Assembly: GCF_020216025.1 (NCBI RefSeq)
Contig: NZ_JAIWNC010000036.1
Location: 52,986-116,985 of the forward strand
Origin: Jidongwangia harbinensis
Lineage (GTDB): Bacteria > Actinomycetota > Actinomycetes > Mycobacteriales > Micromonosporaceae
Length of the DNA: 64,000 nucleotides
Reading direction: 5' to 3'
Under the pieces are notes generated by a model, which saw nothing but the letters and a program-made list of their open reading frames with translations, searched no databases and was not told where the DNA came from. The position numbers were made by a program, and so were the translations under genes. Each line of letters opens with the position of its first letter. Position 1 is the stretch's first letter. Below are positions 25,875 to 34,053 of the stretch, one piece after another.

Positions 25875-26771
25875 GTGATCTCCCCCGTCCCGCTGGGCAC
25901 GTGGCCGACCCCGCTGGAACCCGCACCCCGGCTGGCCGCCGCCCTGGGCATCGACAAGTTGTGGATCAAGCGGGACGACCTCTGCGGTCTCGGCGCGGGC
26001 GGCAACAAGGTGCGCAAGCTGCAGTACAGCTGCGCCCAGGCACTGGCGGCCGGCGCCACCACGCTGATCACCAGCGGCGGTCCGCAGAGCAACCACGCCC
26101 GGCTCACCGCGGCCGCCGCGGCCCGGCTCGGCCTGCGCTCGGTGCTGGTCCTGGCCGGCGACGAACCGGACCGGCCGCGCGGCAACCTGATCCTGGACCG
26201 GCTGGCCGGCGCCGAGATCGTCTGGGCCGGGTCCGCGCCGCTGGAGCAGATCGCCGCGGCGGAGGCGCAGCGGCGACCGCGCTCGCACCTGATCCCGTTC
26301 GGCGGCACGTCACCGGCGTCCGCGCTGGCCTACGTCGACTGCGCCCGGGAACTCACCCGCCAGCTGCCCGAGCTGGATCAGGTGGTGGTCGCGGTCGGTT
26401 CCGGCGGCACCATGGCCGGACTGGTGGCCGAGCTGGGCGCGGAACGGGTGCTCGGGGTGGACACCGGCGCGACCCCGGACCCGTACGCGGCGGTCGGCGC
26501 CGTGCTGGACGGCATGCGCCAGCCGCCCGCCCGGCTGACCATCGACCGCAGCCAGATCGGTGCCGGGTACCACGCCCTCACCGAGCCGGTCCGCGAGGCG
26601 CTGAAGCTGGCCGCCCGTACCGAGGGGCTGTTCCTCGACCCGACGTACACCGGGCGGGCGCTGGCCGCACTGATCGCCCGGCACGCGGCACACGGCCTGT
26701 CCCGCGAGGGCCGCGTGGTGTTCCTGCACAGCGGCGGGCTGCCCGGGTTGTTCGGCCACCCCGAGGTGTGA
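25875..26771 (+). CDS. PLP-dependent D-cysteine desulfhydrase / ACC deaminase family enzyme
   Basis: A 298-residue fold-type II PLP enzyme. LWIKRDDLCGLGAGGNKVRKLQY contains the Schiff-base lysine in GGNKVRKL. ITSGGPQSNHAR is the substrate/PLP loop and VAVGSGGTMAGL is the phosphate-binding glycine loop. The family includes D-cysteine desulfhydrase and 1-aminocyclopropane-1-carboxylate deaminase; the sequence alone does not settle which. Products would be pyruvate or 2-oxobutyrate plus ammonia. It is monocistronic and leaderless, convergent with the GlxA-type regulator 4 bp away. Confidence 0.92.
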   Translation: MISPVPLGTWPTPLEPAPRLAAALGIDKLWIKRDDLCGLGAGGNKVRKLQYSCAQALAAGATTLITSGGPQSNHARLTAAAAARLGLRSVLVLAGDEPDRPRGNLILDRLAGAEIVWAGSAPLEQIAAAEAQRRPRSHLIPFGGTSPASALAYVDCARELTRQLPELDQVVVAVGSGGTMAGLVAELGAERVLGVDTGATPDPYAAVGAVLDGMRQPPARLTIDRSQIGAGYHALTEPVREALKLAARTEGLFLDPTYTGRALAALIARHAAHGLSREGRVVFLHSGGLPGLFGHPEV

Positions 26772-26775
26772 CGGG

Positions 26776-27681
26776 TCAGTCCGCCGCGCGGGCCCGCAGC
26801 CGGCGCAGCATCCGGGCGTCGCCGAAGCCCACCGCGCGGGCCGCCGCCTCCACGGTGGAGCCGTGCCCGATCAGGTACTCGGCGCGTTCCAGCCGCAGCA
26901 CCTGCTGGTAGCGCAGCGGCGTCTGCCCGGTGGCCGTCTCGAACAGCCGGGTCAGCGTGCGCTCGCTGACGCCCGCCCCGGCGGCCAGATCGGCCAGCGG
27001 CAGCGTCTCGGTGAAGTGCGCGTCGATCCGGTCCTGCACCCGGTGCACCGCGTCGCTGAGATGCGCCCGGTGCCGCAGCATGGCGCTGGCCTGCCGCTCG
27101 TCGCCGTTGCGGCGGGCGTACACCACCATGGCGCGGGCCACCTGGGCCGCGGCCGCCGGCCCGTGCCGGACCGCGACCAGGTGCAGGGCCAGGTCGATAC
27201 CGCTGGCGATGCCGGCCGAGGTGATCACCCGGTGGTCCTCCACGTACAGCACGTCGCGCACCACGGTGGCCCGCGGGTGGCGGCGGGCCAGCTCGTCCTG
27301 GACGTCGTGATGGGTGGTGCAGCGCCGGCCGTCGAGCAGCCCGGCCCGGCCCAGCGCGTCGGCCCCGGCACAGACGCTCGCCACCGTGCCGCCGCGCCGG
27401 TGGTGCTCGGCCATCCGGTGCAGCAGCTCGGCGGAGAACCGGCCCAGCCGCAGCGGCGACCGCCAGCCCGGGACCACCACCAGGTCGTCGGCGGACAGCT
27501 CCGGCCAGTCGGTGGCGGCCTGCAACGCCACGCCCTGGTGGGTGTCCACCACCGGCACGTCGGCCACGTACCGCAGGTCGTAGCGGTGCCCGAAGTCGGC
27601 CGCGGTGCCGAACACCTGGGCCGGGCCGGCCAGGTCCAGCAGGTGCAGCCGCGGGGTCAGCACGAACACCACCCGGGTCAC
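26776..27681 (-). CDS. GlxA-type AraC-family regulator (DJ-1/PfpI plus HTH)
   Basis: A 301-residue regulator. The N-terminal DJ-1/PfpI-like domain (about 1-175) contains TVASVCAGADALGRAGLLDG, with the elbow cysteine. The C-terminal AraC domain (about 205-301) has HFTETLPLADLAAGAGVSERTLTRLF and a second helix-turn-helix in VEAAARAVGFGDARMLRRL. Members usually control nitrogen or stress metabolism and the DJ-1 domain binds a small ligand. It starts 7 bp after the isochorismatase-like gene stop, so the two are cotranscribed and functionally linked. Confidence 0.93.
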   Translation of the reverse strand: MTRVVFVLTPRLHLLDLAGPAQVFGTAADFGHRYDLRYVADVPVVDTHQGVALQAATDWPELSADDLVVVPGWRSPLRLGRFSAELLHRMAEHHRRGGTVASVCAGADALGRAGLLDGRRCTTHHDVQDELARRHPRATVVRDVLYVEDHRVITSAGIASGIDLALHLVAVRHGPAAAAQVARAMVVYARRNGDERQASAMLRHRAHLSDAVHRVQDRIDAHFTETLPLADLAAGAGVSERTLTRLFETATGQTPLRYQQVLRLERAEYLIGHGSTVEAAARAVGFGDARMLRRLRARAAD

Positions 27682-27688
27682 GATCCGG

Positions 27689-28285
27689 TCATCCTCGCAC
27701 GGCCGCGCCGGCCAGGTCGGCGGTGCGGCGGATGGTGGCGAACCGGCCGGCCAGGGCGTACTCGGTGCGGGCCACCACGTCGGCCGCCGGCAGGGTACGG
27801 GGATCCGCCACCAGCTCGGCCACGCTCCGGTCGGCCGGAGCGTCGCGGTGCGGGATCGGAAACGTGGCGGTGGCGTCGGTGACGAACGTGACCGCGTACC
27901 CCAGGTCGGCCGCCACCCGGGTGGTGGTCTCGCAGCACTGTTCCGTCTGGATGCCGCAGATCACCAGGTCGCGGATGCCGCGTTCGGTGAGCAGCTGGGC
28001 CAGGTTGGTGGTGGTGAAGGCGTTCCGGGAGGTCTTGGTGAGGACCGGCTCGCCCGGGGCGGGGTCGAGTTCGGCGAAGACCCGCACGTGCCCGCTCGCC
28101 GGGTCGAACGTGGTGCCGCTGCCCGGCTCGGCGTGCAGCACCCACACCACCAGGTCGCCGGCGGCCCGGGCGGCATCGACCAGACACCGGACGTGGGCCG
28201 CGATGCCGGGGTTGTCGACCACCGCCCAGGTGGGCCGGTGGCGGAAGGACTCCTGAACGTCGATCACGACGAGTGCGCTGGTCAT
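27689..28285 (-). CDS. Isochorismatase-family cysteine hydrolase
   Basis: A 198-residue enzyme with the catalytic triad of the family: Asp in ALVVIDVQESF, Lys in VLTKTSRNAF and the nucleophile Cys in GIQTEQCCETTTR. Members hydrolyse amides such as nicotinamide, N-carbamoylsarcosine or related substrates, or the vinyl ether of isochorismate. Nicotinamidase-specific metal-binding residues are not obvious. The operon with a GlxA-type regulator is a frequent arrangement in actinomycetes, suggesting the regulator senses its substrate. Confidence 0.92.
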   Translation of the reverse strand: MTSALVVIDVQESFRHRPTWAVVDNPGIAAHVRCLVDAARAAGDLVVWVLHAEPGSGTTFDPASGHVRVFAELDPAPGEPVLTKTSRNAFTTTNLAQLLTERGIRDLVICGIQTEQCCETTTRVAADLGYAVTFVTDATATFPIPHRDAPADRSVAELVADPRTLPAADVVARTEYALAGRFATIRRTADLAGAAVRG

Positions 28286-28354
28286 GTCACCGAGTCTGGC
28301 CGGGACGGGCGGTCCGGGTAAGGCACCATCGCGACCGTGACCGGACCGATCCGG

Positions 28355-29278
28355 TCACCGCACCACGTCGCCGCCCCAGCCCGCCAGATCGTCCCGGCGC
28401 GGCAGCCCTTCGCAGTCCCCCGGCACGGTCACCGCGTACGCGCCGGCCAGGATCGCGGTGCGCAGCCGGTCGGCCGGTGCCGCACCGGCGAGCCGGTCCG
28501 CCAGATAGCCCGCCACGAACGCGTCACCGGCGCCCACCGGGTCCACCTCGGTCACCGGCAGCGCGGACAGCGACAGCCGCTCGCCGTCGATCGCCGCGGT
28601 GCAGCCGCGCGGACCGTCCTTGACCACCACCTCGGCCGGGCCCAGCGCCACCAGCCCGTCCAGCGCCGGCTCCGGCCCGAGGAACAGGGCGGCCTCGTCC
28701 GGACCGGCGAACACCACGTCGGCCCGGGACACCAGATCGCGCAGCACCGGGGCGGCGTCGAAGCGGGACCACAGCTTGCTCCGGTAGTTGACGTCGACGG
28801 ACACCGTGACGCCGGCTGCGCGGGCGGTCTCCACCGCGGCGAAGACGGACGCCCGCGCCGAGTCGCCGAGCGCCGGGGTGATGCCGGTGACGTGCAGGAC
28901 CGCGGCGGCCTCGATCTCCGTGGTCGGCAGGTCGGCCGGGGTCAGGCGGGATCCGGCGCTGCCGGCCCGGTGGTAGTCGACGTGCAGCCGCTCGCCGGTG
29001 CGGCGGTACCGGACCATCAGGCCGGTGAACGACTCGTCCCGGACGGCCAGCGTGCGGACGCCCTCGCCGCGGAGCCGGCGCTCGATCAGGTCGCCGGTGG
29101 CGTCCGGGCCGACCCGGCCCAGCCAGGTGGCCGCGCCGCCGAGGCGGGCGACGCCGATCGCCACGTTGCTCTCCGCGCCGCCGATCGAGAACGAGAAGTC
29201 GCGGGCGTACTCCAGCAGGCCGATCCGGTCGGCCGAGACCAGCCCCATGGTCTCGCCGAAGGTGAAGAGACCGCTCAC
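28355..29278 (-). CDS. kdgK: PfkB-family sugar kinase, probable 2-keto-3-deoxygluconate kinase
   Basis: A 307-residue ribokinase-fold kinase. The N-terminal FGETMGLVSADRIG and IGGAESNVAIGVARLGG match KDG kinases, and DPVGAGDAFVAGYLADRL is the catalytic anion hole with the general base Asp. It would phosphorylate 2-keto-3-deoxygluconate to KDPG. The upstream gene encodes KDPG aldolase, which strongly supports the assignment. The GTG start is 13 bp after the aldolase stop. No dehydratase or sugar transporter is adjacent. Confidence 0.9.
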   Translation of the reverse strand: MSGLFTFGETMGLVSADRIGLLEYARDFSFSIGGAESNVAIGVARLGGAATWLGRVGPDATGDLIERRLRGEGVRTLAVRDESFTGLMVRYRRTGERLHVDYHRAGSAGSRLTPADLPTTEIEAAAVLHVTGITPALGDSARASVFAAVETARAAGVTVSVDVNYRSKLWSRFDAAPVLRDLVSRADVVFAGPDEAALFLGPEPALDGLVALGPAEVVVKDGPRGCTAAIDGERLSLSALPVTEVDPVGAGDAFVAGYLADRLAGAAPADRLRTAILAGAYAVTVPGDCEGLPRRDDLAGWGGDVVR

Positions 29279-29291
29279 CGCCGACCTCCGC

Positions 29292-29927
29292 TCATGACCG
29301 GGCGAACGCGACCGCGTCGGCGGCCCGCCGGGCCCGGTCGGCGAGGGCCGGCAGGCTGCCGCCGGTGGCCGCGTCGCCGAGCAGCGGGCCGCCCAGGCCG
29401 ACCGCCACCGCGCCGGCGGTCAGCCAGGCCGCCACGTCGTCGACGGCGATGCCGCCGGTCGGCATGATGCGCACCTCCGGCAGCGGGCCGTGCAGGTCCT
29501 TGAGGTAGCGCGGGCCGACCGTGGCGGCCGGGAACAGCTTGACGAGCGGCGCGCCGGCCCGGTGCGCGGCGAAGATCTCGGTGGGGGTCAGGCCGCCCGG
29601 GTAGAACGGCACCCGCACCCCGGCGATCAGGTCCGGGTCGTACACCGGCGAGACCAGGAACGCGGCGCCCGCGTCCACCGCGGCCTTCGCCTGGTCGGCG
29701 GTGAGCACGGTGCCGGCGCCGACCACCGCGTGCGGCGGCAACCGGCGGCACAGGCCGGCCAGCGCCTCCACCGCACCGCGCGAGGTGAGGGTCACCTCGA
29801 TCGCCGTGACGCCGGCCTCGACCAGCACGTCGGCGACCGCCGCGAAGGCGTCCGCGGTGGGTGCGCGCAGCACGGCGACCACGCCGCTCCGGGTCACCGC
29901 CGCGGTGACGTCATCGTTGTCGGGCAT
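29292..29927 (-). CDS. eda: KDPG/KHG aldolase
   Basis: A 211-residue class I aldolase. VVAVLRAPTADAF, AIEVTLTSRGAVEAL with the base Glu, HAVVGAGTVLTADQA, then the Schiff-base Lys in PLVKLFPAATVGP and IMPTGGIAVDDV all match 2-dehydro-3-deoxy-phosphogluconate aldolase. It splits KDPG into pyruvate and glyceraldehyde 3-phosphate. Together with kdgK it completes the lower Entner-Doudoroff/uronate pathway. It is the first gene of the two-gene operon. Confidence 0.94.
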   Translation of the reverse strand: MPDNDDVTAAVTRSGVVAVLRAPTADAFAAVADVLVEAGVTAIEVTLTSRGAVEALAGLCRRLPPHAVVGAGTVLTADQAKAAVDAGAAFLVSPVYDPDLIAGVRVPFYPGGLTPTEIFAAHRAGAPLVKLFPAATVGPRYLKDLHGPLPEVRIMPTGGIAVDDVAAWLTAGAVAVGLGGPLLGDAATGGSLPALADRARRAADAVAFARS

Positions 29928-29970
29928 GCGCCATGTCTACGTCCCGGCGGGCCGATCCGCCACCACCGGA

Positions 29971-30555
29971 TCACCGGGTGAGACTGGACTCGTCCGCCGT
30001 CCGGCGCCGCGGGCGGCGCAGCCAGGACCGGGCCCGTCCGCGCAGGTCTGCCGCGTCCTCGCCGGTGACCGGCGGCGACGACGGCCGGATCTGCAGCTCC
30101 TCCCGCACCGCCACCTCGAACTCCTGCATGACCAGCGGCACCTGGGTGAGCAGCTCGCGGAAGTGCTTCTCCGGCTCCACCCCCGGCACCGCCGCCGGCT
30201 GGGCGCTGGCGTGCAGCTTCTCCAACAGCAGGTGTACGGCCATCGCGGCGCTGAGGACCGGCCCGGAGGCGAGCAGCCGGACGTGCATCAGCGCCGGCCC
30301 GACCTCGTCCAGGTAGAGCAGCGGGTCGGGGCGGCGGCCGGTGGCCTCGCCGGTGCGGAGCCGGTGCGTCACCCGGTCCACCACGGCCATGAAGGTCACG
30401 TACGCGTCGCGGCGCTCGGCGTACCAGCGGCGGCCTCGGCGGACCCGGTTACGGACGTGGTCGTTGCGGACCGTCACCAGATGCGCCACCAGCGCCCCGA
30501 CCAGGGCGAACACGGCGGCGATCAGGGGCAGGCCCCACCACGGGATTGCGGACAC
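29971..30555 (-). CDS. Single-pass membrane hypothetical protein
   Basis: A 194-residue protein with one N-terminal transmembrane helix (about 7-29) followed by a basic, helical cytoplasmic part (VRNRVRRGRRWYAERRDAYVTFMAVVDRVTHRL) and a Pro-rich then Arg-rich tail. The pattern is common in actinomycete hypothetical proteins of unknown role. It lies 43 bp upstream of, and on the same strand as, the eda gene, so cotranscription is possible. It is divergent from the quinone oxidoreductase gene. Confidence 0.78.
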   Translation of the reverse strand: MSAIPWWGLPLIAAVFALVGALVAHLVTVRNDHVRNRVRRGRRWYAERRDAYVTFMAVVDRVTHRLRTGEATGRRPDPLLYLDEVGPALMHVRLLASGPVLSAAMAVHLLLEKLHASAQPAAVPGVEPEKHFRELLTQVPLVMQEFEVAVREELQIRPSSPPVTGEDAADLRGRARSWLRRPRRRTADESSLTR

Positions 30556-30604
30556 CCGCCCACCGTAGCGAGGCCCGTCCGGCGAAACTCAGGTACCTGC
30601 CCGG

Positions 30605-30635
30605 TTGACTTCGAGCCGGCTTCAACTTGCAGGCT
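30605..30635 (+). promoter_or_regulatory. Candidate promoter with long (19-bp) spacer
   Basis: TTGACT (30605-30610) and CAGGCT (30630-30635) are separated by 19 bp, longer than optimal, and the -10 lies 7 bp before the ATG, suggesting a leaderless transcript. A stretched spacer with a GC-centred near-palindrome (AGCCGGCT) inside is what MerR-family activators use. No merR gene is adjacent, so this is tentative. Confidence 0.35.
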
Positions 30636-30642
30636 CTCCGCC

Positions 30643-31548
30643 ATGAGAGCTGTCGTGTTCGACCGGTTCGGTCCGCCCGGCGTGTTGCGCATCGTCGAGC
30701 GCCCGGACCCGGAGCCGGGCCCGGGTCAGGTGCGGGTGCGGGTCCGGGCGGCCGGTGTGCAGCCGTTCGACGTCGCGGTACGCCGCGGCCGGATGGACTG
30801 GATCACGGTGACGTTCCCGCAGGGCATCGGCCAGGAGTACTCGGGGGTGGTCGATGCCGTCGGCCCGGGCGTGTCCGGGCCGGTACCGGGCGACGAGGTG
30901 CTCGGCTCGACGATGCTGAACGGGCACGCGTCCGCGGTGGTGGTGGCGGCGGAGAACGTCGTCGCCAAGCCGCCGGAGCTGGACTTCCCGACGGCGGCCG
31001 CGCTGGTCGCCGCCGCGCAGACGGCCTCCGGCGCGCTGGCCGAGTTGCGGGTGACCGACGGCGACGTGCTGCTGGTGCACGGCGCCGCCGGTTCGGTCGG
31101 CACGGTCGCGGTGCAGCTGGCCCGGCTGACCGGCGCCACCGTGATCGGTACCGCGAGCCCGGGCAACCACGCCTATCTGCGGCAGCTCGGCGCGATCCCG
31201 GTGGCGTACGGCGACGGGCTGGAGGCGGCGGTGCGGGCGACCGGCCGGACGCCCACGGTCGCGCTGGACGCCGCCGGGGGCGTGGCCATTCCCGCCTCGG
31301 TCCGGCTGGGCGTCGCGCCGGACCGGGTCGGCACGATCGTGGACGACAAGGTGGCCGCGGAGCACGGCACCCGGGTGGTACGCGCCGGGCGTTCGCCGCA
31401 GCGCCTGGCGGACGTGGTGGCGCTCGCCGCCCGGGGGCGGGTCGTGCTCCCGGTCCGCGCCTATCCGCTCGCCGAGGTGGCCGCGGCCCACGCCGCCGTG
31501 GAGACCGGACACGGACGCGGCAAGGTGGTGCTCATCGTCGAGCCGTGA
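30643..31548 (+). CDS. NADP-dependent quinone oxidoreductase (zeta-crystallin-like MDR)
   Basis: A 301-residue medium-chain reductase without structural zinc cysteines. FDRFGPPGVLRIVERPDPEPGPGQ starts the GroES-like domain; GQEYSGVVDAVGPGV follows. The nucleotide site VLLVHGAAGSVGTVAVQLARL (about 143-163) is the AxxGxxG quinone-reductase type. HGRGKVVLIVEP closes the protein as in QOR. It reduces quinones or enones with NADPH. The ATG has a leaderless-type upstream element. Confidence 0.93.
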   Translation: MRAVVFDRFGPPGVLRIVERPDPEPGPGQVRVRVRAAGVQPFDVAVRRGRMDWITVTFPQGIGQEYSGVVDAVGPGVSGPVPGDEVLGSTMLNGHASAVVVAAENVVAKPPELDFPTAAALVAAAQTASGALAELRVTDGDVLLVHGAAGSVGTVAVQLARLTGATVIGTASPGNHAYLRQLGAIPVAYGDGLEAAVRATGRTPTVALDAAGGVAIPASVRLGVAPDRVGTIVDDKVAAEHGTRVVRAGRSPQRLADVVALAARGRVVLPVRAYPLAEVAAAHAAVETGHGRGKVVLIVEP

Positions 31549-31558
31549 CCGGGCCCGC

Positions 31559-33880
31559 TCACCCGGCCCGGACCGCGTCGGCGAGCTGGTCGGCCGGCTG
31601 GGGGCGGCCGTGCAGCCAGCCCTGGGCCAGGTCGCAGCCCTGGGCCCGGAGCCAGTCCCGCTGCACCTCGGTCTCCACGCCCTCGGCCACCACCCGATGG
31701 CCCATGGCGTGGGTCATGGCCAGGACGGCCCGGACGATCGGCTCGTTGGTGCCGTCCTCGCCGACGCCGGCCACGAAGCCCCGGTCGATCTTGACGATGC
31801 CCACCGGCAGCCGGTGCAGGTAGTTCAGCGACGAGTAGCCGGTGCCGAAGTCGTCGATGCACAGCACCACGCCGAGGTCGCGCAGGGCGTGCAGGGTGAC
31901 CAGCGCGGTGTCGATGTCCTCCATCACGCCGGACTCGGTGATCTCCAGCCACAGCGCCGCGGGCGGCAGACCGGTCTCGGCCAGCACGTCGCGGACCACG
32001 TCGACCAGGGCGCCGTCGCGCAGCTGCCGGACCGAGACGTTGACCGAGACGTGCAGTTGGCGCGCGTCCGGCGGCCGGGCGGCGGTCCAGGCGGCGAGCT
32101 GCCGGGCGGACTCCCGCAGCAGCCAGGCGCCGCTCTCCACGATCAGCCCGGTCTCCTCCGCGATCGGGATGAACACCAGCGGCGTCACGTTGCCGAACTC
32201 GGGGTGGTGCCACCGCATCAGCGCCTCGAACCCGTCCAGCTCGCCGGCCTCCAGTTCGACGATCGGCTGGAAATGGACGGAGAGTTCGCCGTTGCCGAGC
32301 GCGCGGCGCAACGCCTGTTCCAGGTTGACCCGGTCCCGGACCTGGTCCCGCAGCGACGTGTCGAACAGCGCGTACGCGTTGCGCCCGGAGCCCTTCGCCT
32401 TGTACATCGCGGTGTCCGCGTCCCGGATCAGCTCCAGCGCCTGCGCGCCCCCGAACGACTTGGCCACCCCGATCGAGGCGGAGATGACCACCCGCCCGAC
32501 GGACAGGTCGAACGGTCGCAGGAACTCGTCGAGGACCCGGTCGGCCAGCGACTCGGCGAGTTTCGAGTGCGACGGGCTGGCCAGCGCGATGACGAACTCG
32601 TCGCCGCCGATCCGGCAGACCAGGTCCTCGCCGCGGACCTGCGCGCCGAGCCGGGCGGCCACCGCGCAGAGCAACTCGTCGCCGACCTGGTGGCCCCAGT
32701 GGTCGTTGACCATCTTGAACCGGTCCAGGTCGATGAAGAGCAGGCTGATCTCCTGGCTGTCGGCCGCGGCCCGGTCGCCCCAGGAGGTGATCGTCTCGGC
32801 CAGCAGTTCCCGGTTGGGCAGATCGGTGAGCGGGTCGTGGGTGGCGCGGCGGCGGGTGGCGCTCTCCGCACGTGCCCGGGAGTTGTGCGCCCGGACCACC
32901 CGCATCAGCACCGCGAGGACCAGCAGCGTGCAGAGCGCGGCGCGGACCACCCCGTCCAGCAGGCTCTCGGCCGGTTTCACCGTGGTGACCACGGTGGGTA
33001 CCACCACGACCAGGGCGATCACCGCGGTGCGGGCCTTGCTGAGGCTGCGCAGCAGCACCCGCTGCGGCTCGATCAGCGTACGCATCGACGGGTGCAGCGC
33101 GGCCGTGCCGGTGAGCAGGAACGTGGCGAGGAAAAGCGAGTCGATGGTGTGCTGGGAGACGTCGGCCAGTTCGGCGTCCAGCAGGGTGTAGAGCGCGTCG
33201 CCGGCGAACATGGTGGCGGACGCGCCGATCAGCAGCCACAGCGAGGGCTGCTGGACGCCACCGGCCAGGGCCAGCTGGGCCACCAGCACGAGCAGCACCA
33301 CGTCGATGACCGGGAAGAACGCGTGGGCCACCCGGATCGCGTCGAAGTCGGCCCGGCCCACCGACGGGGCGATCAGGTAGGTCCAGGTCAGGAACGCGGT
33401 GGCCACGCCGACCAGCAGGGCGTCGACCCGGGCCGGGTCGTCCTCGGCGGACCGGCGCCGGCGCAGCATGGCGGCGAAGCCGTATCCGGTGCCGAGATAG
33501 CCGGCCAGCACGAACACGTCCGGCAGCAGCACCATCGGCCCCGGCGGCGTGGTGTTGGCGCCCGGCACCGCCACCCGGATGACCATCGCCACGACCACAC
33601 ACCAGGCGGCGGCCAGCAGGGCCCGCCACGGACCGGATCGCACCTTCCCGGCATTGCGGCGGATGCCGTACGTCAGGGCCCACAACCCGGCCCCGATCAC
33701 CGCCGCGGTGGCCGGCAGGCGCAGCCACGACGGCCCCACCGCGACCGCCGCCAGAGCGGCACCGCCGGCGCCGAGCGTCAGCCAGGCCGGCGCGCTGCCG
33801 CGGCGCCGGTCGGCCGGGCGGACGCCGGGCGGCGTTCCGCGGCCGGCCGAGGAGGCGGGCGCGGCCAGGACGGAGGTCAC
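31559..33880 (-). CDS. Membrane GGDEF-EAL bifunctional c-di-GMP enzyme
   Basis: A 773-residue protein. The N-terminal region (about 30-335) has roughly ten hydrophobic helices and probably senses a membrane signal. The GGDEF domain carries RIGGDEF (425-429) and an intact inhibitory RxxD site RGED (416-419), so it should be an active, product-inhibited diguanylate cyclase. The EAL domain starts with EAL at 552-554 and keeps NVSVRQL, EITESG, DDFGTGYSSL, KIDRGF and AEGVET, so phosphodiesterase activity is also expected. GTG start. It is convergent with the reductase gene (10 bp apart). c-di-GMP controls development and antibiotic production in actinomycetes. Confidence 0.95.
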   Translation of the reverse strand: MTSVLAAPASSAGRGTPPGVRPADRRRGSAPAWLTLGAGGAALAAVAVGPSWLRLPATAAVIGAGLWALTYGIRRNAGKVRSGPWRALLAAAWCVVVAMVIRVAVPGANTTPPGPMVLLPDVFVLAGYLGTGYGFAAMLRRRRSAEDDPARVDALLVGVATAFLTWTYLIAPSVGRADFDAIRVAHAFFPVIDVVLLVLVAQLALAGGVQQPSLWLLIGASATMFAGDALYTLLDAELADVSQHTIDSLFLATFLLTGTAALHPSMRTLIEPQRVLLRSLSKARTAVIALVVVVPTVVTTVKPAESLLDGVVRAALCTLLVLAVLMRVVRAHNSRARAESATRRRATHDPLTDLPNRELLAETITSWGDRAAADSQEISLLFIDLDRFKMVNDHWGHQVGDELLCAVAARLGAQVRGEDLVCRIGGDEFVIALASPSHSKLAESLADRVLDEFLRPFDLSVGRVVISASIGVAKSFGGAQALELIRDADTAMYKAKGSGRNAYALFDTSLRDQVRDRVNLEQALRRALGNGELSVHFQPIVELEAGELDGFEALMRWHHPEFGNVTPLVFIPIAEETGLIVESGAWLLRESARQLAAWTAARPPDARQLHVSVNVSVRQLRDGALVDVVRDVLAETGLPPAALWLEITESGVMEDIDTALVTLHALRDLGVVLCIDDFGTGYSSLNYLHRLPVGIVKIDRGFVAGVGEDGTNEPIVRAVLAMTHAMGHRVVAEGVETEVQRDWLRAQGCDLAQGWLHGRPQPADQLADAVRAG

Positions 33881-34053
33881 GCTCTTCCATCGGCAGACCG
33901 GGCCGGGAAGTTGAGCGGCCCGGTGCGCCGCCGGTCGCCTCTTCTACCCCAGGATGTGACGGCCGTCACGCAATGGCCATCCCGACACGCGAAGCGTGAA
34001 TTCGTTTCATCCTGAATTGGCCGACTTGAGGGCGACCAGGCGGGGGACGAAGC

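Noticed and set aside
28355..29927. Complete Entner-Doudoroff or uronate operon
   Set aside because: Only kinase and aldolase are present; no dehydratase, dehydrogenase or transporter adjoins.
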